This document shows positions 50,302 to 59,509 of a stretch of DNA of 64,000 bases, piece after piece. The notes below the pieces were generated by a model. The model saw only the letters and a list, made by a program, of their open reading frames with translations, was not told where the DNA came from and made no database searches. The position numbers and the translations under genes were made by a program. The stretch covers positions 1 to 64,000 of the forward strand of contig JBJXFG010000054.1 in assembly GCA_046154665.1 (NCBI GenBank), in the 5' to 3' direction. How positions within the stretch are numbered: position 1 is the stretch's first letter; every line of letters starts with the position of its first letter. The DNA comes from JAFLCM01 sp046154665. GTDB taxonomy: Bacteria > Planctomycetota > Phycisphaerae > Phycisphaerales > UBA1924.

Positions 50302-52160
50302 CGCCCACCCCCGTTCTTCGCGGTGCCGTTGACGCGGTCGAGCGCCTTGAGCGCCGCTTCGCGCAGCTCGCCCAGTTCACCCGCGCCCAGCCCGGCGAAG
50401 CGGGCCGCGTCGCAGCGTTCGAGCACGGCGCGGAACTGCGCCGCGCCGTCGGCGTCAACGGGTCGCAGCCGCTCTTCCGCCTCCTGGGCGGTCAAGCCCC
50501 CCGCGGGCAGGTCGAACCGGTCGGCCACATATCCCGTGAGCGCCCGAGCGATGCGGGCGTGGGCATCGGGCCCGTCGGCCTCACGCAGCGCCGCCAGTGC
50601 CGCGGCGTGCGCGCCGCGCCGACGCGACGCCGAGGGGTTCTTCATCCCGCGTCGGCGCACCGCGAGCACGAGTGCCGCGGCCCCGTACGCCGCGGCGGGA
50701 CCACCGGCAACCGCGAGCAGCCCAGGGCTGCTCACCTCGCGGGCGAGGTCAAACCGCTGGTCGGCGAGGATGGTCGTGGCATCAATGTTGGCGCTGATAC
50801 CGCCCTCGCGCTCGCGCAGGTCCGGCGCGCTGACGGCGTCGGGCTCCGCCGCCACCGCGTCGCCCGAGGTGATGACGCGCGTGCTCGCGACGCGCAGCGG
50901 GATGGGGCTGGAGCGTGCGACGCTGTAGGTGCCGCTCTGGGTGTCGAAGAACGGGAACTCGATGCTGGGGATCTCCTTCACGTCGGCGCTGGTGGGGCGC
51001 ACGGTCTGGGTGAAGACGACCTGGCCCGTGCGCAGCTCGGGCGTGGCCATGTCGTCCGGCACGCGGAAGCGGTCGCCCAGCACGCGGCGCAGGTCGGGGC
51101 GTGGGACGCGGTCCATCGGGCCCGAGCCGTTGACGGTGACCTTGAGCGAGATCGGGTCGCCGACGTTGACCGCGATCGGATCGGCGCTGACCGAGACGGT
51201 GAACCGCCCGACGAGGTTGTTGAAGTTCGCCGTCTTCCCCTGCGTCGGCAGTTCGCGCACGTTCACCTTCACGGTGTTGCCCTTGACGGCGATGGGCGCG
51301 GTGCGCTCGCGCGTGAAGAAGCCGTCGCCCGGGCTGGTGACCATCGAGCCCGACATGGTGAGTGCCACCTCGCCCGTGCCGGCGCGCTTCGGGATCACCA
51401 CGCGCTCCGCTGAATAGGTGGTCACCGACGCGCCGTCGATCACCTCCTCCGCCTGCGTCCACGGCACGATCTCGCCCAGAAGCTCGATGCCCTGCTGGCG
51501 CATCGGCTGGTTGATCTCGCGACCCTGCGGGACCGTGAAGCCGTCTTCGAGCCCGCGGAAGCTGAAGGAAAGATCGCGGACGTGCGAGTTGAGCAGCAGC
51601 TTGACGCGCAGGGTGGTGGGCTCGCCGATGTAGGGGTTGACGGGGTCGAGGGTGAACTGCACGCGGACGCGGTCGTTCTCGCCGGGCGGGTTGACGCGGA
51701 TGGCCAGCGCCTGTGTGGCGGCCTGCCGCTTGCCTTCGCGGATGGTGATGGCGGGGATGGTGAGCACACCGGCGCGCTTGGGCACGAGGTCGTAGTTGAA
51801 GACGAACCCGCGTGAGTCGTCCTGCTGCATCTTGCCGTTGATGATGACGACGGACGAGCGGTTGTTGGTCCCGCCGCCGGCGAACGACACGTCGAAATCG
51901 GCCAGCCCCGTCGTGTCCGGCTGTTCCGGCGCGTCGGAGCCCTCGACCCAAACTTGCAGGCGGAAGCGCTGGCCCTCGTAGACCGAAGCGTCGGAGACGC
52001 GGGCCTCGGCCGTGAGCGGTTCATTGCTGGCCGCTTGTGCGAGAGCCGCGGGGATGACGACCAGCGGCGTGAGCGCCGCCGCGAGCACGACCGCCGCGCT
52101 CAGCAGCGCCGCCGCCGCGTGCCCGAGGCCGCGTGCCGACATGGTCAGGGGTCGCTTCAC
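50298..52160 (-). CDS. batD: BatD family protein
   Basis: 620 residues. A signal/anchor (about 10-40) is followed by several immunoglobulin-like beta domains: ASVYEGQRFRLQVWVEGSDA, FTLDPVNPYIGEPTTLRVKL, FTVSVSADPIAVNVGDPISL. A C-terminal membrane helix (about 478-500) and a cytoplasmic helical tail close the chain. This is the BatD 'oxygen tolerance' family architecture. I start at GTG 52160 because GGAGAGAGACTG precedes it and it forms a GTGA overlap with batC; an internal ATG six codons later is an alternative. Confidence 0.85.
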   Translation of the reverse strand: MKRPLTMSARGLGHAAAALLSAAVVLAAALTPLVVIPAALAQAASNEPLTAEARVSDASVYEGQRFRLQVWVEGSDAPEQPDTTGLADFDVSFAGGGTNNRSSVVIINGKMQQDDSRGFVFNYDLVPKRAGVLTIPAITIREGKRQAATQALAIRVNPPGENDRVRVQFTLDPVNPYIGEPTTLRVKLLLNSHVRDLSFSFRGLEDGFTVPQGREINQPMRQQGIELLGEIVPWTQAEEVIDGASVTTYSAERVVIPKRAGTGEVALTMSGSMVTSPGDGFFTRERTAPIAVKGNTVKVNVRELPTQGKTANFNNLVGRFTVSVSADPIAVNVGDPISLKVTVNGSGPMDRVPRPDLRRVLGDRFRVPDDMATPELRTGQVVFTQTVRPTSADVKEIPSIEFPFFDTQSGTYSVARSSPIPLRVASTRVITSGDAVAAEPDAVSAPDLREREGGISANIDATTILADQRFDLAREVSSPGLLAVAGGPAAAYGAAALVLAVRRRGMKNPSASRRRGAHAAALAALREADGPDAHARIARALTGYVADRFDLPAGGLTAQEAEERLRPVDADGAAQFRAVLERCDAARFAGLGAGELGELREAALKALDRVNGTAKNGGGR

Positions 52161-53482
52161 CAGTCTCTCTCCACCGGCTTGAGCCGCTGCATGGCGCGTC
52201 GGCGTTGTTCGCGCCACTCGCGCAGACGCTTCTCCTTGTCGAGCAGATTGTCGATCGTTCGCTCTTCGGGCGACGGCTGGTTCGACGCCTGCGCCTGCTG
52301 CTGCTGCTGCTGTTCGCCCTCCTGCCCTTCCTCTTGTTGCTGCTGCTGCTCTTCTTGCTGTTGCTGCTGATCTTCTGAGGGTTGTTCCTGCCGATTCTCT
52401 TGATCTTGGGGCTTGCCAGCGAGCGCTTCGGCGGCTTCCTTCAGCTTGTCGGCCGCTTCCTGCTGCTTCTTCGCCGCTTCGTCGGGCTTGTTCTGTTCGA
52501 GCTCGCGCTGCGCTTCTTCCTGCTTTTCGCGGGCCGATTGCAGGTCGTCCATCGCCTGCTGCACGGGCGATTCCTGAGGCTCCTCGCCCTGCTCACCCTT
52601 CTGTTCCTGCTCCTGCTCCTGCTGCTCGCGCTGTTCCTTCGGGCGCGGCTGAGCGCCGGTGGACTGCTGCATCTGCTTCTGCAAGTCCTCGGTCTGCTTG
52701 TTGATCTTCTGCTGGTCCGAAGACTGTTGTTGCTGCTGCTGTTGTTGTTGGTTCTGCTGTTGTTGGTTCTGCGGCGGAGGCTGCGACTGGCCGCCCTGCT
52801 GCTGCTGTTGCTGCTGTTGCTGATCCTGCTGATCTTGTTGCTGTTGCTCCTGCTGCTGGTCCTTCTGCTCCTCGCGGTTCTCGTTCGCTTCCTGCTGCTG
52901 CTGCTGCTGGAGCTTCTGCATCTGCTGCATCATCTCCTGCATTTTCTTGCGCGCTTCTTCGCGCCGGCGTTGTTCCTCCTGCAGTTGCACGATCCGCTGC
53001 CGCGTCAGTTCCAGGTTCCGCGCCGCGTCGGCATCCCCCGGCGTCTGGTCGAGCACCCCGCGGAACAGGCTCGCCGCCCGGCGCATCCCTTCGATCCCCT
53101 TCTCCGGCTTCTCCGCCCCCTCCTCCACGGCACGGTCGAACACCGCCCGCCCCAGGTTGAACCGCGCCGACGGCGCCAGGTCGGGCCGACCCAGCCCCGC
53201 GTCCACCATCCGGAACATCTGCTCCGCGTCGTCGATTCTGCCCTGCCGGTACAGCGCGCAGGCACGGTTGAACGTCGCTTCGAGGCTCTGCGGATCGACC
53301 TTGCCGGCCTGCTCAAACAGCCCCGCGGCCTTCTCGTACTCCGACGCGCGGTACGCCGCGTTCCCTTCCCGGATGAGTTCCCGCGCTTCCGCTGGCGAAG
53401 CGACCGCCGACGCTCCGCAAGCGCCAAGCGTCAGCCACGCCGCCGTCACGCCCGCCACGATGCGAACCTCACGCCCGTTCAC
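52157..53482 (-). CDS. batC: BatC-like TPR protein with extreme glutamine-rich region
   Basis: 441 residues. Signal peptide about 1-29. TPR repeats at 31-160 contain ELIREGNAAYRASEYEKAAG and GRIDDAEQMFRMVDAG. From about 165 to 400 the chain is dominated by Gln and Glu with homopolymer Gln runs near 191-255 and 371-396. A basic C-terminus (ERTIDNLLDKEKRLREWREQ) ends it. Gram-negative BatC proteins are TPR proteins with shorter charged tails; this Q-rich block is exceptional. The repetitive CTG/TTG codons on the plus strand create a long leucine-rich open frame which is not a gene. GTG start with GGAGGAGGT upstream; overlaps batB by 14 bp. Confidence 0.85.
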   Translation of the reverse strand: MNGREVRIVAGVTAAWLTLGACGASAVASPAEARELIREGNAAYRASEYEKAAGLFEQAGKVDPQSLEATFNRACALYRQGRIDDAEQMFRMVDAGLGRPDLAPSARFNLGRAVFDRAVEEGAEKPEKGIEGMRRAASLFRGVLDQTPGDADAARNLELTRQRIVQLQEEQRRREEARKKMQEMMQQMQKLQQQQQQEANENREEQKDQQQEQQQQDQQDQQQQQQQQQGGQSQPPPQNQQQQNQQQQQQQQQSSDQQKINKQTEDLQKQMQQSTGAQPRPKEQREQQEQEQEQKGEQGEEPQESPVQQAMDDLQSAREKQEEAQRELEQNKPDEAAKKQQEAADKLKEAAEALAGKPQDQENRQEQPSEDQQQQQEEQQQQQEEGQEGEQQQQQQAQASNQPSPEERTIDNLLDKEKRLREWREQRRRAMQRLKPVERDW

Positions 53483-54524
53483 GCGACCTCCTCCGGCGTT
53501 CGCCGATGAACCACTCCACCCCCAGCAGCACCAACGCCGCCCCGATGAACCACTGGAAGCGCTCGGGCAACCGCGGTGCCGATCCCGCCTCGCCGAGTTC
53601 TGACTTCTCCGCCGACGCGATCAGACCCGCGTAGATCTTGTCGAGTTCGATCGTGCCGGTACCCACATTAAAGAACACGCCGCCTGGCGTGGCGAGCGCC
53701 ATCTGCTGCAGCGTCGCCGCGTCCATGCGCGAGAAGACCTCCTTGCCCTGGTACGTCACGAACGTGCGCCGACCGGATTCGTCGGTGATCGGAATCCGCG
53801 CCCCGTCAGATGAATCGCCGATGCCCAGCGTGATGAGGCGCACCCCCGCCGTGCCCGCCTTCTCGGCGGCTTCCAGCGGCAGGCTCTCCTGGTCTTCGCC
53901 ATCGGTGATGAGGATGATGTCGCGGAAACGCGGCTCCTTGAGATCGAAAACCTCGTCGAGGGCGAGACGCACGGCGTCGCCGATGTTGGTGCCGCCGCGG
54001 GCCACGTCGCCCGGCGACAGCGAATCCAGCTGCATCCGCACAAAGGCGTAGTCGTGCGTCAGCGGGGCCTTGACGACGGCCGAGCCCGCGAACGCCACCA
54101 GCGCCACCCGATCACCCCGCACCACCTCGAGCACGTCGTTGAGCCACAAGCGCGAGCGCTCCAGCCGGTTCGGCTTCAAATCTTCGGCGAGCATCGAGCG
54201 CGACACATCGATCACGAAGCACACGTCACGCCCCATGCGCTCGGTTCGGCGCTCTTCCTCTTTCTCACCCGGCAGCGTGAACTGCGGCCGCGCCGCAGCC
54301 ACCACCACCGCGCCGCCCGCGAGCAGCACGCACAGCGTCTTGAGCACCCACCGCCCGATGCTCGCGCCGCCGCCCTGGACCACGCGCGGCAGCAGCCCAG
54401 CTTCGATGAAGCGCCGCGCCGCCGCGCGCCGGCGCGAAAGCGCCACCCACGCGATCGCCACAGCCGCGGGCAGCGCCCACAGCCACACCAGGTTCTCCGG
54501 CAGCGCGAAGGTGAGTCCGTTCAC
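53469..54524 (-). CDS. batB: BatB VWA-domain membrane protein
   Basis: 351 residues. Two N-terminal membrane helices (about 8-30 and 58-80), a von Willebrand factor A domain with the MIDAS motif D106-x-S108-x-S110 (FVIDVSRSMLAEDL), threonine in RGGTNIGDA, and ITDGEDQE for the third metal ligand, then a C-terminal helix (about 318-340). This order is characteristic of BatA/BatB. Start is GTG 54524, overlapping the batA stop as GTGA with GAGGAGGGG upstream. Confidence 0.88.
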   Translation of the reverse strand: MNGLTFALPENLVWLWALPAAVAIAWVALSRRRAAARRFIEAGLLPRVVQGGGASIGRWVLKTLCVLLAGGAVVVAAARPQFTLPGEKEEERRTERMGRDVCFVIDVSRSMLAEDLKPNRLERSRLWLNDVLEVVRGDRVALVAFAGSAVVKAPLTHDYAFVRMQLDSLSPGDVARGGTNIGDAVRLALDEVFDLKEPRFRDIILITDGEDQESLPLEAAEKAGTAGVRLITLGIGDSSDGARIPITDESGRRTFVTYQGKEVFSRMDAATLQQMALATPGGVFFNVGTGTIELDKIYAGLIASAEKSELGEAGSAPRLPERFQWFIGAALVLLGVEWFIGERRRRSRERA

Positions 54525-55702
54525 GGGCCCCTCCTCAAAAAGAACGCACCGAGCAGCGCCTCGAAGGCGAGCAGCGCGCCCGCCGCCGCGGCGAACAGGA
54601 CGAACTTCTCTTCGTAGTCCGTGTACTCCTCGGTCACGGTCTCAGACTTCTCCAGCGCGTCGATCTCCTGGTAGACGCGCACGAGCGACTCAGGATCGTT
54701 CGCCGGGAAGTACTTGCCGCCGGTCACCTCGGCGATCTGCTTGAGCACGGCGTCGTTGAACCCGCCGCCCATCCGCATCACGACCATGCCGTTGGCCAGC
54801 CGCTGGCGCACCGGCCCGCGGTTGCCCCCCGCGCCGATGCCGATGGCGTAGACCTTGATGCCCCATTGACGGCACAACTCGGCAGCCTGCAGCGCCGTGA
54901 TCTCGCCCATGTTCTCTTCGCCGTCGGTCAGCAGGACGATGGCCTTGCTCTTCAGCGTGAACGAATCGTCGGCGCGGATGCCCGGCGGCAGCGACGGCGA
55001 CCCCTTCTCTTCGCTCGGCTCGCCCTTGTTCTTCTCCGCCGCGGCCCGCATTTCCGCGCGGCTGGCTTCGCCCGATTCCGAGCGGCGCTTGAGTTCGCGT
55101 TCAACATCGCGCAACCGCGCCGCCGCCAGCGCGAGGCCCTCGCCGATCGCCGTGCCCGCTTCCGGCTCGTTCATCGACGCGCCGACGAGCTGGATGCGGC
55201 GCACCAACTGCACCAGCGTCGAGTGCACGCGCACCAGCGGGCAGACCGTGTCGGCGTACTTGGCGAAGGTCACGAGGCCGATCATGTCGCCGGGCCGTCC
55301 CTTGAGCGTCTTCCCGTCGCCCTCGACGAACGACGCGACCACCTCGCGCGTGACCTCGATCTTCGAGCGCTCCTGCCCCTGGAACGAGAAGGGATCGTTC
55401 ATCGAGGCCGAGCGGTCGACGACGATCATCATGGCCACGCCGTTGGTGGTGGTCTTGACCTGCCCGGTGCCGAACTGCGGGCGGGCGAGCGCGACGATGA
55501 GCGACGAGAGCGCCAGAGCGCGCAAGAACGTGGGCACCCAGCGGAAGAAGCGGCGTGTGCCGCCGCGCAGCGTGCCCGCGTGCGCGAGCGAACTGAAGAC
55601 GACCGCCGGGCGCATCCGCCGCGCAAGCAGGCGGCGCAGGATCAGCAGCGCCGGGACCAGCGCAAGGAGCCAGAGGAACTCGGGGTGCTCGAAGCGGTTC
55701 AC
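54521..55702 (-). CDS. batA: BatA VWA-domain membrane protein
   Basis: 393 residues. Hydrophobic N-terminus WLLALVPALLILRRLL, a second helix near 58-75, then a VWA domain with MIDAS D96-x-S98-x-S100 (VVDRSASMNDPF), EAGTAIGEGLALAA and LLTDGEENMG. An insert around 215-250 (SEEKGSPSLPPG region) lies between VWA strands. A C-terminal helix near 365-390 follows. Paralogue of batB. GTG start at 55702 forms GTGA with the previous gene's stop. Confidence 0.88.
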   Translation of the reverse strand: MNRFEHPEFLWLLALVPALLILRRLLARRMRPAVVFSSLAHAGTLRGGTRRFFRWVPTFLRALALSSLIVALARPQFGTGQVKTTTNGVAMMIVVDRSASMNDPFSFQGQERSKIEVTREVVASFVEGDGKTLKGRPGDMIGLVTFAKYADTVCPLVRVHSTLVQLVRRIQLVGASMNEPEAGTAIGEGLALAAARLRDVERELKRRSESGEASRAEMRAAAEKNKGEPSEEKGSPSLPPGIRADDSFTLKSKAIVLLTDGEENMGEITALQAAELCRQWGIKVYAIGIGAGGNRGPVRQRLANGMVVMRMGGGFNDAVLKQIAEVTGGKYFPANDPESLVRVYQEIDALEKSETVTEEYTDYEEKFVLFAAAAGALLAFEALLGAFFLRRGP

Positions 55703-56976
55703 GCCGTCGCCCCCTCTCGCGCCGCGTCCGCGTCGCCGCGGGCCGCCGGCTCATCCGCCGCGGCGAGCCTCGGGCCGCGCACCGCGCCCGGCCCTGACAC
55801 GATGATCGTGGCTTCCGTGGCCCGCGTCTTCACGATGAACTCGCGCACGATGCCCGCGGCCCGTTCGCCGTCTTCCTGCTTCGGCTGCGCCTTGGCGAAC
55901 TTCACCATGTCGCACTCGTTGAGGAAGCGTCCGAGCGCTTCGACATCGTTCTCGCTGAGCTTCGCCGAGGCGCGCGCGTCGCGCAGGAACTCGTCAGTGG
56001 TGCGCTCCGGGGCGCGGAGGGCGAAGCGGTCTTCGATGTACTCGCGCAGCACCGCGGAGGCGCCGTCGAAGAAATCCTTGAACCGTTCGCGTCCCGGCGT
56101 GAGCAGGCCGCGGGCCATCAGGCGGTCGAGCCGTTCGAGCGCGATCTCATGGGCCGCGCGCGTGACGACGCGCTCCGCCGCGGCACGGCGCAGCCGCGCC
56201 GCGATCATCCACGCCAGGGCGCCTATCGCTGCGACGCCGAACGCCACCCCGCCGATGAGCCACCAGTTGGTCGGCGTGCGCGGATCGACCACGCCCTTGA
56301 TCTCGGCGAGTTCCGCGTCCGCCCCGCCCGCGCCCTCGGGCAACACGCTCAAGACCTCCACCGGCACGGCGGTCGTCTCCAGTGTGATCGGCGCCGCATC
56401 GGGCGCGGGACCGCCCGCTGACGACTTTGCGTCGGTGCCCGTCTTTGCGATCACGTTCGGCCTCAAGACCACCTTAAGAGGCTTGATCTCCGCCTTCCCC
56501 GGCAGAAACGGTTCGAGTTCGAACGAGAAACTCGTGCGTTCGCCACCCCCCCCACCGCGACCCCCACCACCCTCACCCCCCGCGCTCGCGGAGGCGGCGA
56601 TCGGCGTCGTCTTCGCCGCACCGGTCCGCAGCACGTTCCACCCCTCGGGCAGCGCGCCTTCGAGCGAGACCGGGTCGGCTTTCCAGCCCTTGGGGGCGTC
56701 GACCTCGATGGTGAGAACGACGCGCTCCGAAGTCTTCACCGACGCCTTCGCGACCGTGGCGCGGACCGCCGCGGCGGGGGGTGTGGAGGCGGGGGGCGTG
56801 GAGGCGGGGGGTGTGGAGGCGGCAGAAGTGGTCGCGGGCGAAGTGGATGCGGAAGCCGCAGGCCTCGTCACAGGCGCTGTCGGTGCGCTCGCGGCGGGCG
56901 TCGCGCTCTGCGCGCACACCGACCCCGATCCCGCAAGGCACGCCACAACCACGATGGACACCAGACGCCGCCTCAC
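55699..56976 (-). CDS. DUF4381-like membrane protein of the Bat cluster
   Basis: 425 residues. A signal peptide is followed by a low-complexity linker in which TPPAS repeats three times. A beta domain of BatD type follows (VRATVAKASVKTSERVVLTI, then APKGWKADPVSLEGALPEGW). A membrane helix (about 240-262, WLIGGVAFGVAAIGALAWMI) and a cytoplasmic helical domain (about 275-385) close the protein, as in the DUF4381 family of MoxR-linked operons. GTG start, with GGGAGGG about seven bases upstream and a GTGA overlap with the DUF58 gene. Confidence 0.78.
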   Translation of the reverse strand: MRRRLVSIVVVACLAGSGSVCAQSATPAASAPTAPVTRPAASASTSPATTSAASTPPASTPPASTPPAAAVRATVAKASVKTSERVVLTIEVDAPKGWKADPVSLEGALPEGWNVLRTGAAKTTPIAASASAGGEGGGGRGGGGGERTSFSFELEPFLPGKAEIKPLKVVLRPNVIAKTGTDAKSSAGGPAPDAAPITLETTAVPVEVLSVLPEGAGGADAELAEIKGVVDPRTPTNWWLIGGVAFGVAAIGALAWMIAARLRRAAAERVVTRAAHEIALERLDRLMARGLLTPGRERFKDFFDGASAVLREYIEDRFALRAPERTTDEFLRDARASAKLSENDVEALGRFLNECDMVKFAKAQPKQEDGERAAGIVREFIVKTRATEATIIVSGPGAVRGPRLAAADEPAARGDADAAREGATA

Positions 56977-57944
56977 CGCCGACCCTCCCTTCGCCGGAAC
57001 AGCTCGATGAGGCTCTGCACATAAGGCCGATCCGTCGACGCCTCGACGTGGTCGATCCCCATCCGACGGAACTGCACGCGAAGATGCTCGCGCCGACGCA
57101 GCCCCATCGCCTCATACGCGCGGCGGACCGAGCCGCTCGACGTATCAACCGTAAACCGCTCGCCCGTCTCAGCGTCTTCGAGTTCCACCAGACCCGCCCG
57201 AGGCAGCGTCCGCTCGCGCGGGTCGTCGATGGAACAGCAAATCACATCGTGTCGCCGCGCCAGCAGTTTCAGGTTGGTCTCGAAGCGTGATGGGGCCCCC
57301 GTCGAGAGTGTGGACGAAGAGGTCGGCTCGGAAAGCCGACGTACCCCGGTGGCCGCGCCCTCCACCAGAAAATCCGACACCACAAACACCACCGCCCGCT
57401 TCTTCAGCGTCCGCCGCAGGTGCTCCAGCGCCCCCGGCACGTCCGTCCCGCGCCGCTGATCGCCCCACATCCCGCCCGACGGCGGATCGAAATCCAGCAG
57501 CTCACGCACGATCCGCAGCACGTGCCGCGTCCCCTTCGCCGGCGGGATGAACCGCTCCACGCGGTCCGTGAAGATCAGCAGCCCCGCCTTGTCGTTTGAC
57601 CGCGTGGCGGCGAAGGCCAGCACCGCGCACAGCTCCGCCGCCAGCTCGTTCTTCAGCCGCGCCACGCTCCCGAACCGCCCCGACGCCGAGAGGTCCACCG
57701 CCAGCATCACCGTCAGCTCGCGCTCTTCGACGAACCGCTTGACGTGGGGTTCGCCGGTGCGGGCCGTCACGTTCCAGTCGATCGTCCGCACGTCGTCCCC
57801 CGGCTGGTACAGCCGCACCTCGGCGAACTCCATCCCGCGCCCTTTGAAGGCGCTCGAATACTCGCCGGCAAACACCTCGTTGACCGCCCGCCCGGTGGCG
57901 ATCTCGATCTGCCGCACTTTCTTCATCAGGTCTTCGGTCAGCAT
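56973..57944 (-). CDS. DUF58 domain protein
   Basis: 323 residues, cytoplasmic. Family landmarks: FAGEYSSAFKGRGMEFAEVR, YQPGDDVRTIDWNVTARTGE, PHVKRFVEERELTVMLAVDL and the VWA-like MIDAS DLSASGRFGS. DUF58 proteins partner MoxR AAA+ ATPases; the pair is thought to act as a chaperone/metal-insertion device. A palindromic element at 57322-57340 is translated as ATGVRRLSEPTSS in a loop between VWA strands. Its stop overlaps the DUF4381-like gene start. Confidence 0.88.
   Translation of the reverse strand: MLTEDLMKKVRQIEIATGRAVNEVFAGEYSSAFKGRGMEFAEVRLYQPGDDVRTIDWNVTARTGEPHVKRFVEERELTVMLAVDLSASGRFGSVARLKNELAAELCAVLAFAATRSNDKAGLLIFTDRVERFIPPAKGTRHVLRIVRELLDFDPPSGGMWGDQRRGTDVPGALEHLRRTLKKRAVVFVVSDFLVEGAATGVRRLSEPTSSSTLSTGAPSRFETNLKLLARRHDVICCSIDDPRERTLPRAGLVELEDAETGERFTVDTSSGSVRRAYEAMGLRRREHLRVQFRRMGIDHVEASTDRPYVQSLIELFRRREGRR
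57322..57340. repeat. Intragenic palindrome in the DUF58 gene
   Basis: GTCGGCT-CGGAA-AGCCGAC followed by GTACC. Same core and same GTACC flank as at 42315-42333, and related to the E2 linker repeat. Confidence 0.7.
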
Positions 57945-57963
57945 GGCGTTCGGAGGAGAGGGT

Positions 57964-58209
57964 TCAACGCGGAGATCGCGGAGGGCGCGGAGGAAGACGG
58001 GAAGAGCGAGAAGGAAGAGACAGCGACGGAGCGGGGTGCAGAGTTCAGGTTTCAGAGTTCAGGTTTCAGAGTTCAAGGATCGGCACAGACGATGTCTTCG
58101 CTTCGTGCCTTCGTGCCTCCGTGCCTTCGTGCCTCCGTGCCTTCGTGCCTCCGTGCCTCTCTCCTTCCCTCTCTGCCTTCCTCCGCGCCCTCCGCGAACT
58201 CCACGTTGA
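57964..58209. repeat. Composite interspersed element with terminal inverted repeats, copy 2
   Basis: 246 bp. The 33-bp ends (57964-57996 and 58177-58209) are inverted copies identical at 31 of 33 positions. The interior has a purine-rich run, three copies of a GTTCAGGTTTCAGA-like unit, and seven tandem 8-bp units TYCGTGCC at 58102-58157. It occupies the gap between moxR and the DUF58 gene. Related to 29201-29405. Confidence 0.85.
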
Positions 58210-58223
58210 ACCTGTGTTCTGAC

Positions 58224-59210
<987 letters not shown>

Positions 59211-59416
59211 AGGGGAGGGAGCAGGTGCGAAGGTGTGGAGGTGGGAAGAGAAAGGGGCAGGGTGTTCGGGAGCGGGGGGGGCGGAGGTGTGCGGAGCGCG
59301 GCCGCAAAGGGCTCGATCGGGGGAAAGACAGTACCGGCGAACCGCCGTCCGGTCGCTCCGGCCCGGATTCGTCACCAGAACATGACGCGCCAATCCCAAA
59401 CTCCCGCCACGCTTGA

Positions 59417-59452
59417 CTGTCTCCCTTCTGCCCACACGAGACAGACTATTAT
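59417..59452 (+). promoter_or_regulatory. Candidate promoter/operator of the SOD gene
   Basis: An inverted repeat CTGTCTC (59417-59423) and GAGACAG (59438-59444) with a 14-bp spacer lies directly before TATTAT (59447-59452), a good -10 hexamer match. The SOD start follows 58 bp later. No convincing -35 at 17 bp. The repeat could be an operator for a redox or metal regulator; this is a visual guess. Confidence 0.35.
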
Positions 59453-59509
59453 CGGACATCTTCCCAGCCCCGATGTGCCCGCACGCTCTGACCCCGCCGG
59501 ACTATCCCC

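Noticed and set aside
52382..53509. A 375-codon leucine-rich open frame on the plus strand opposite batC
   Set aside because: It is the antisense of the glutamine-rich block: CAG/CAA runs read as CTG/TTG. The minus strand has signal peptide, TPR repeats, ribosome site and operon overlaps.
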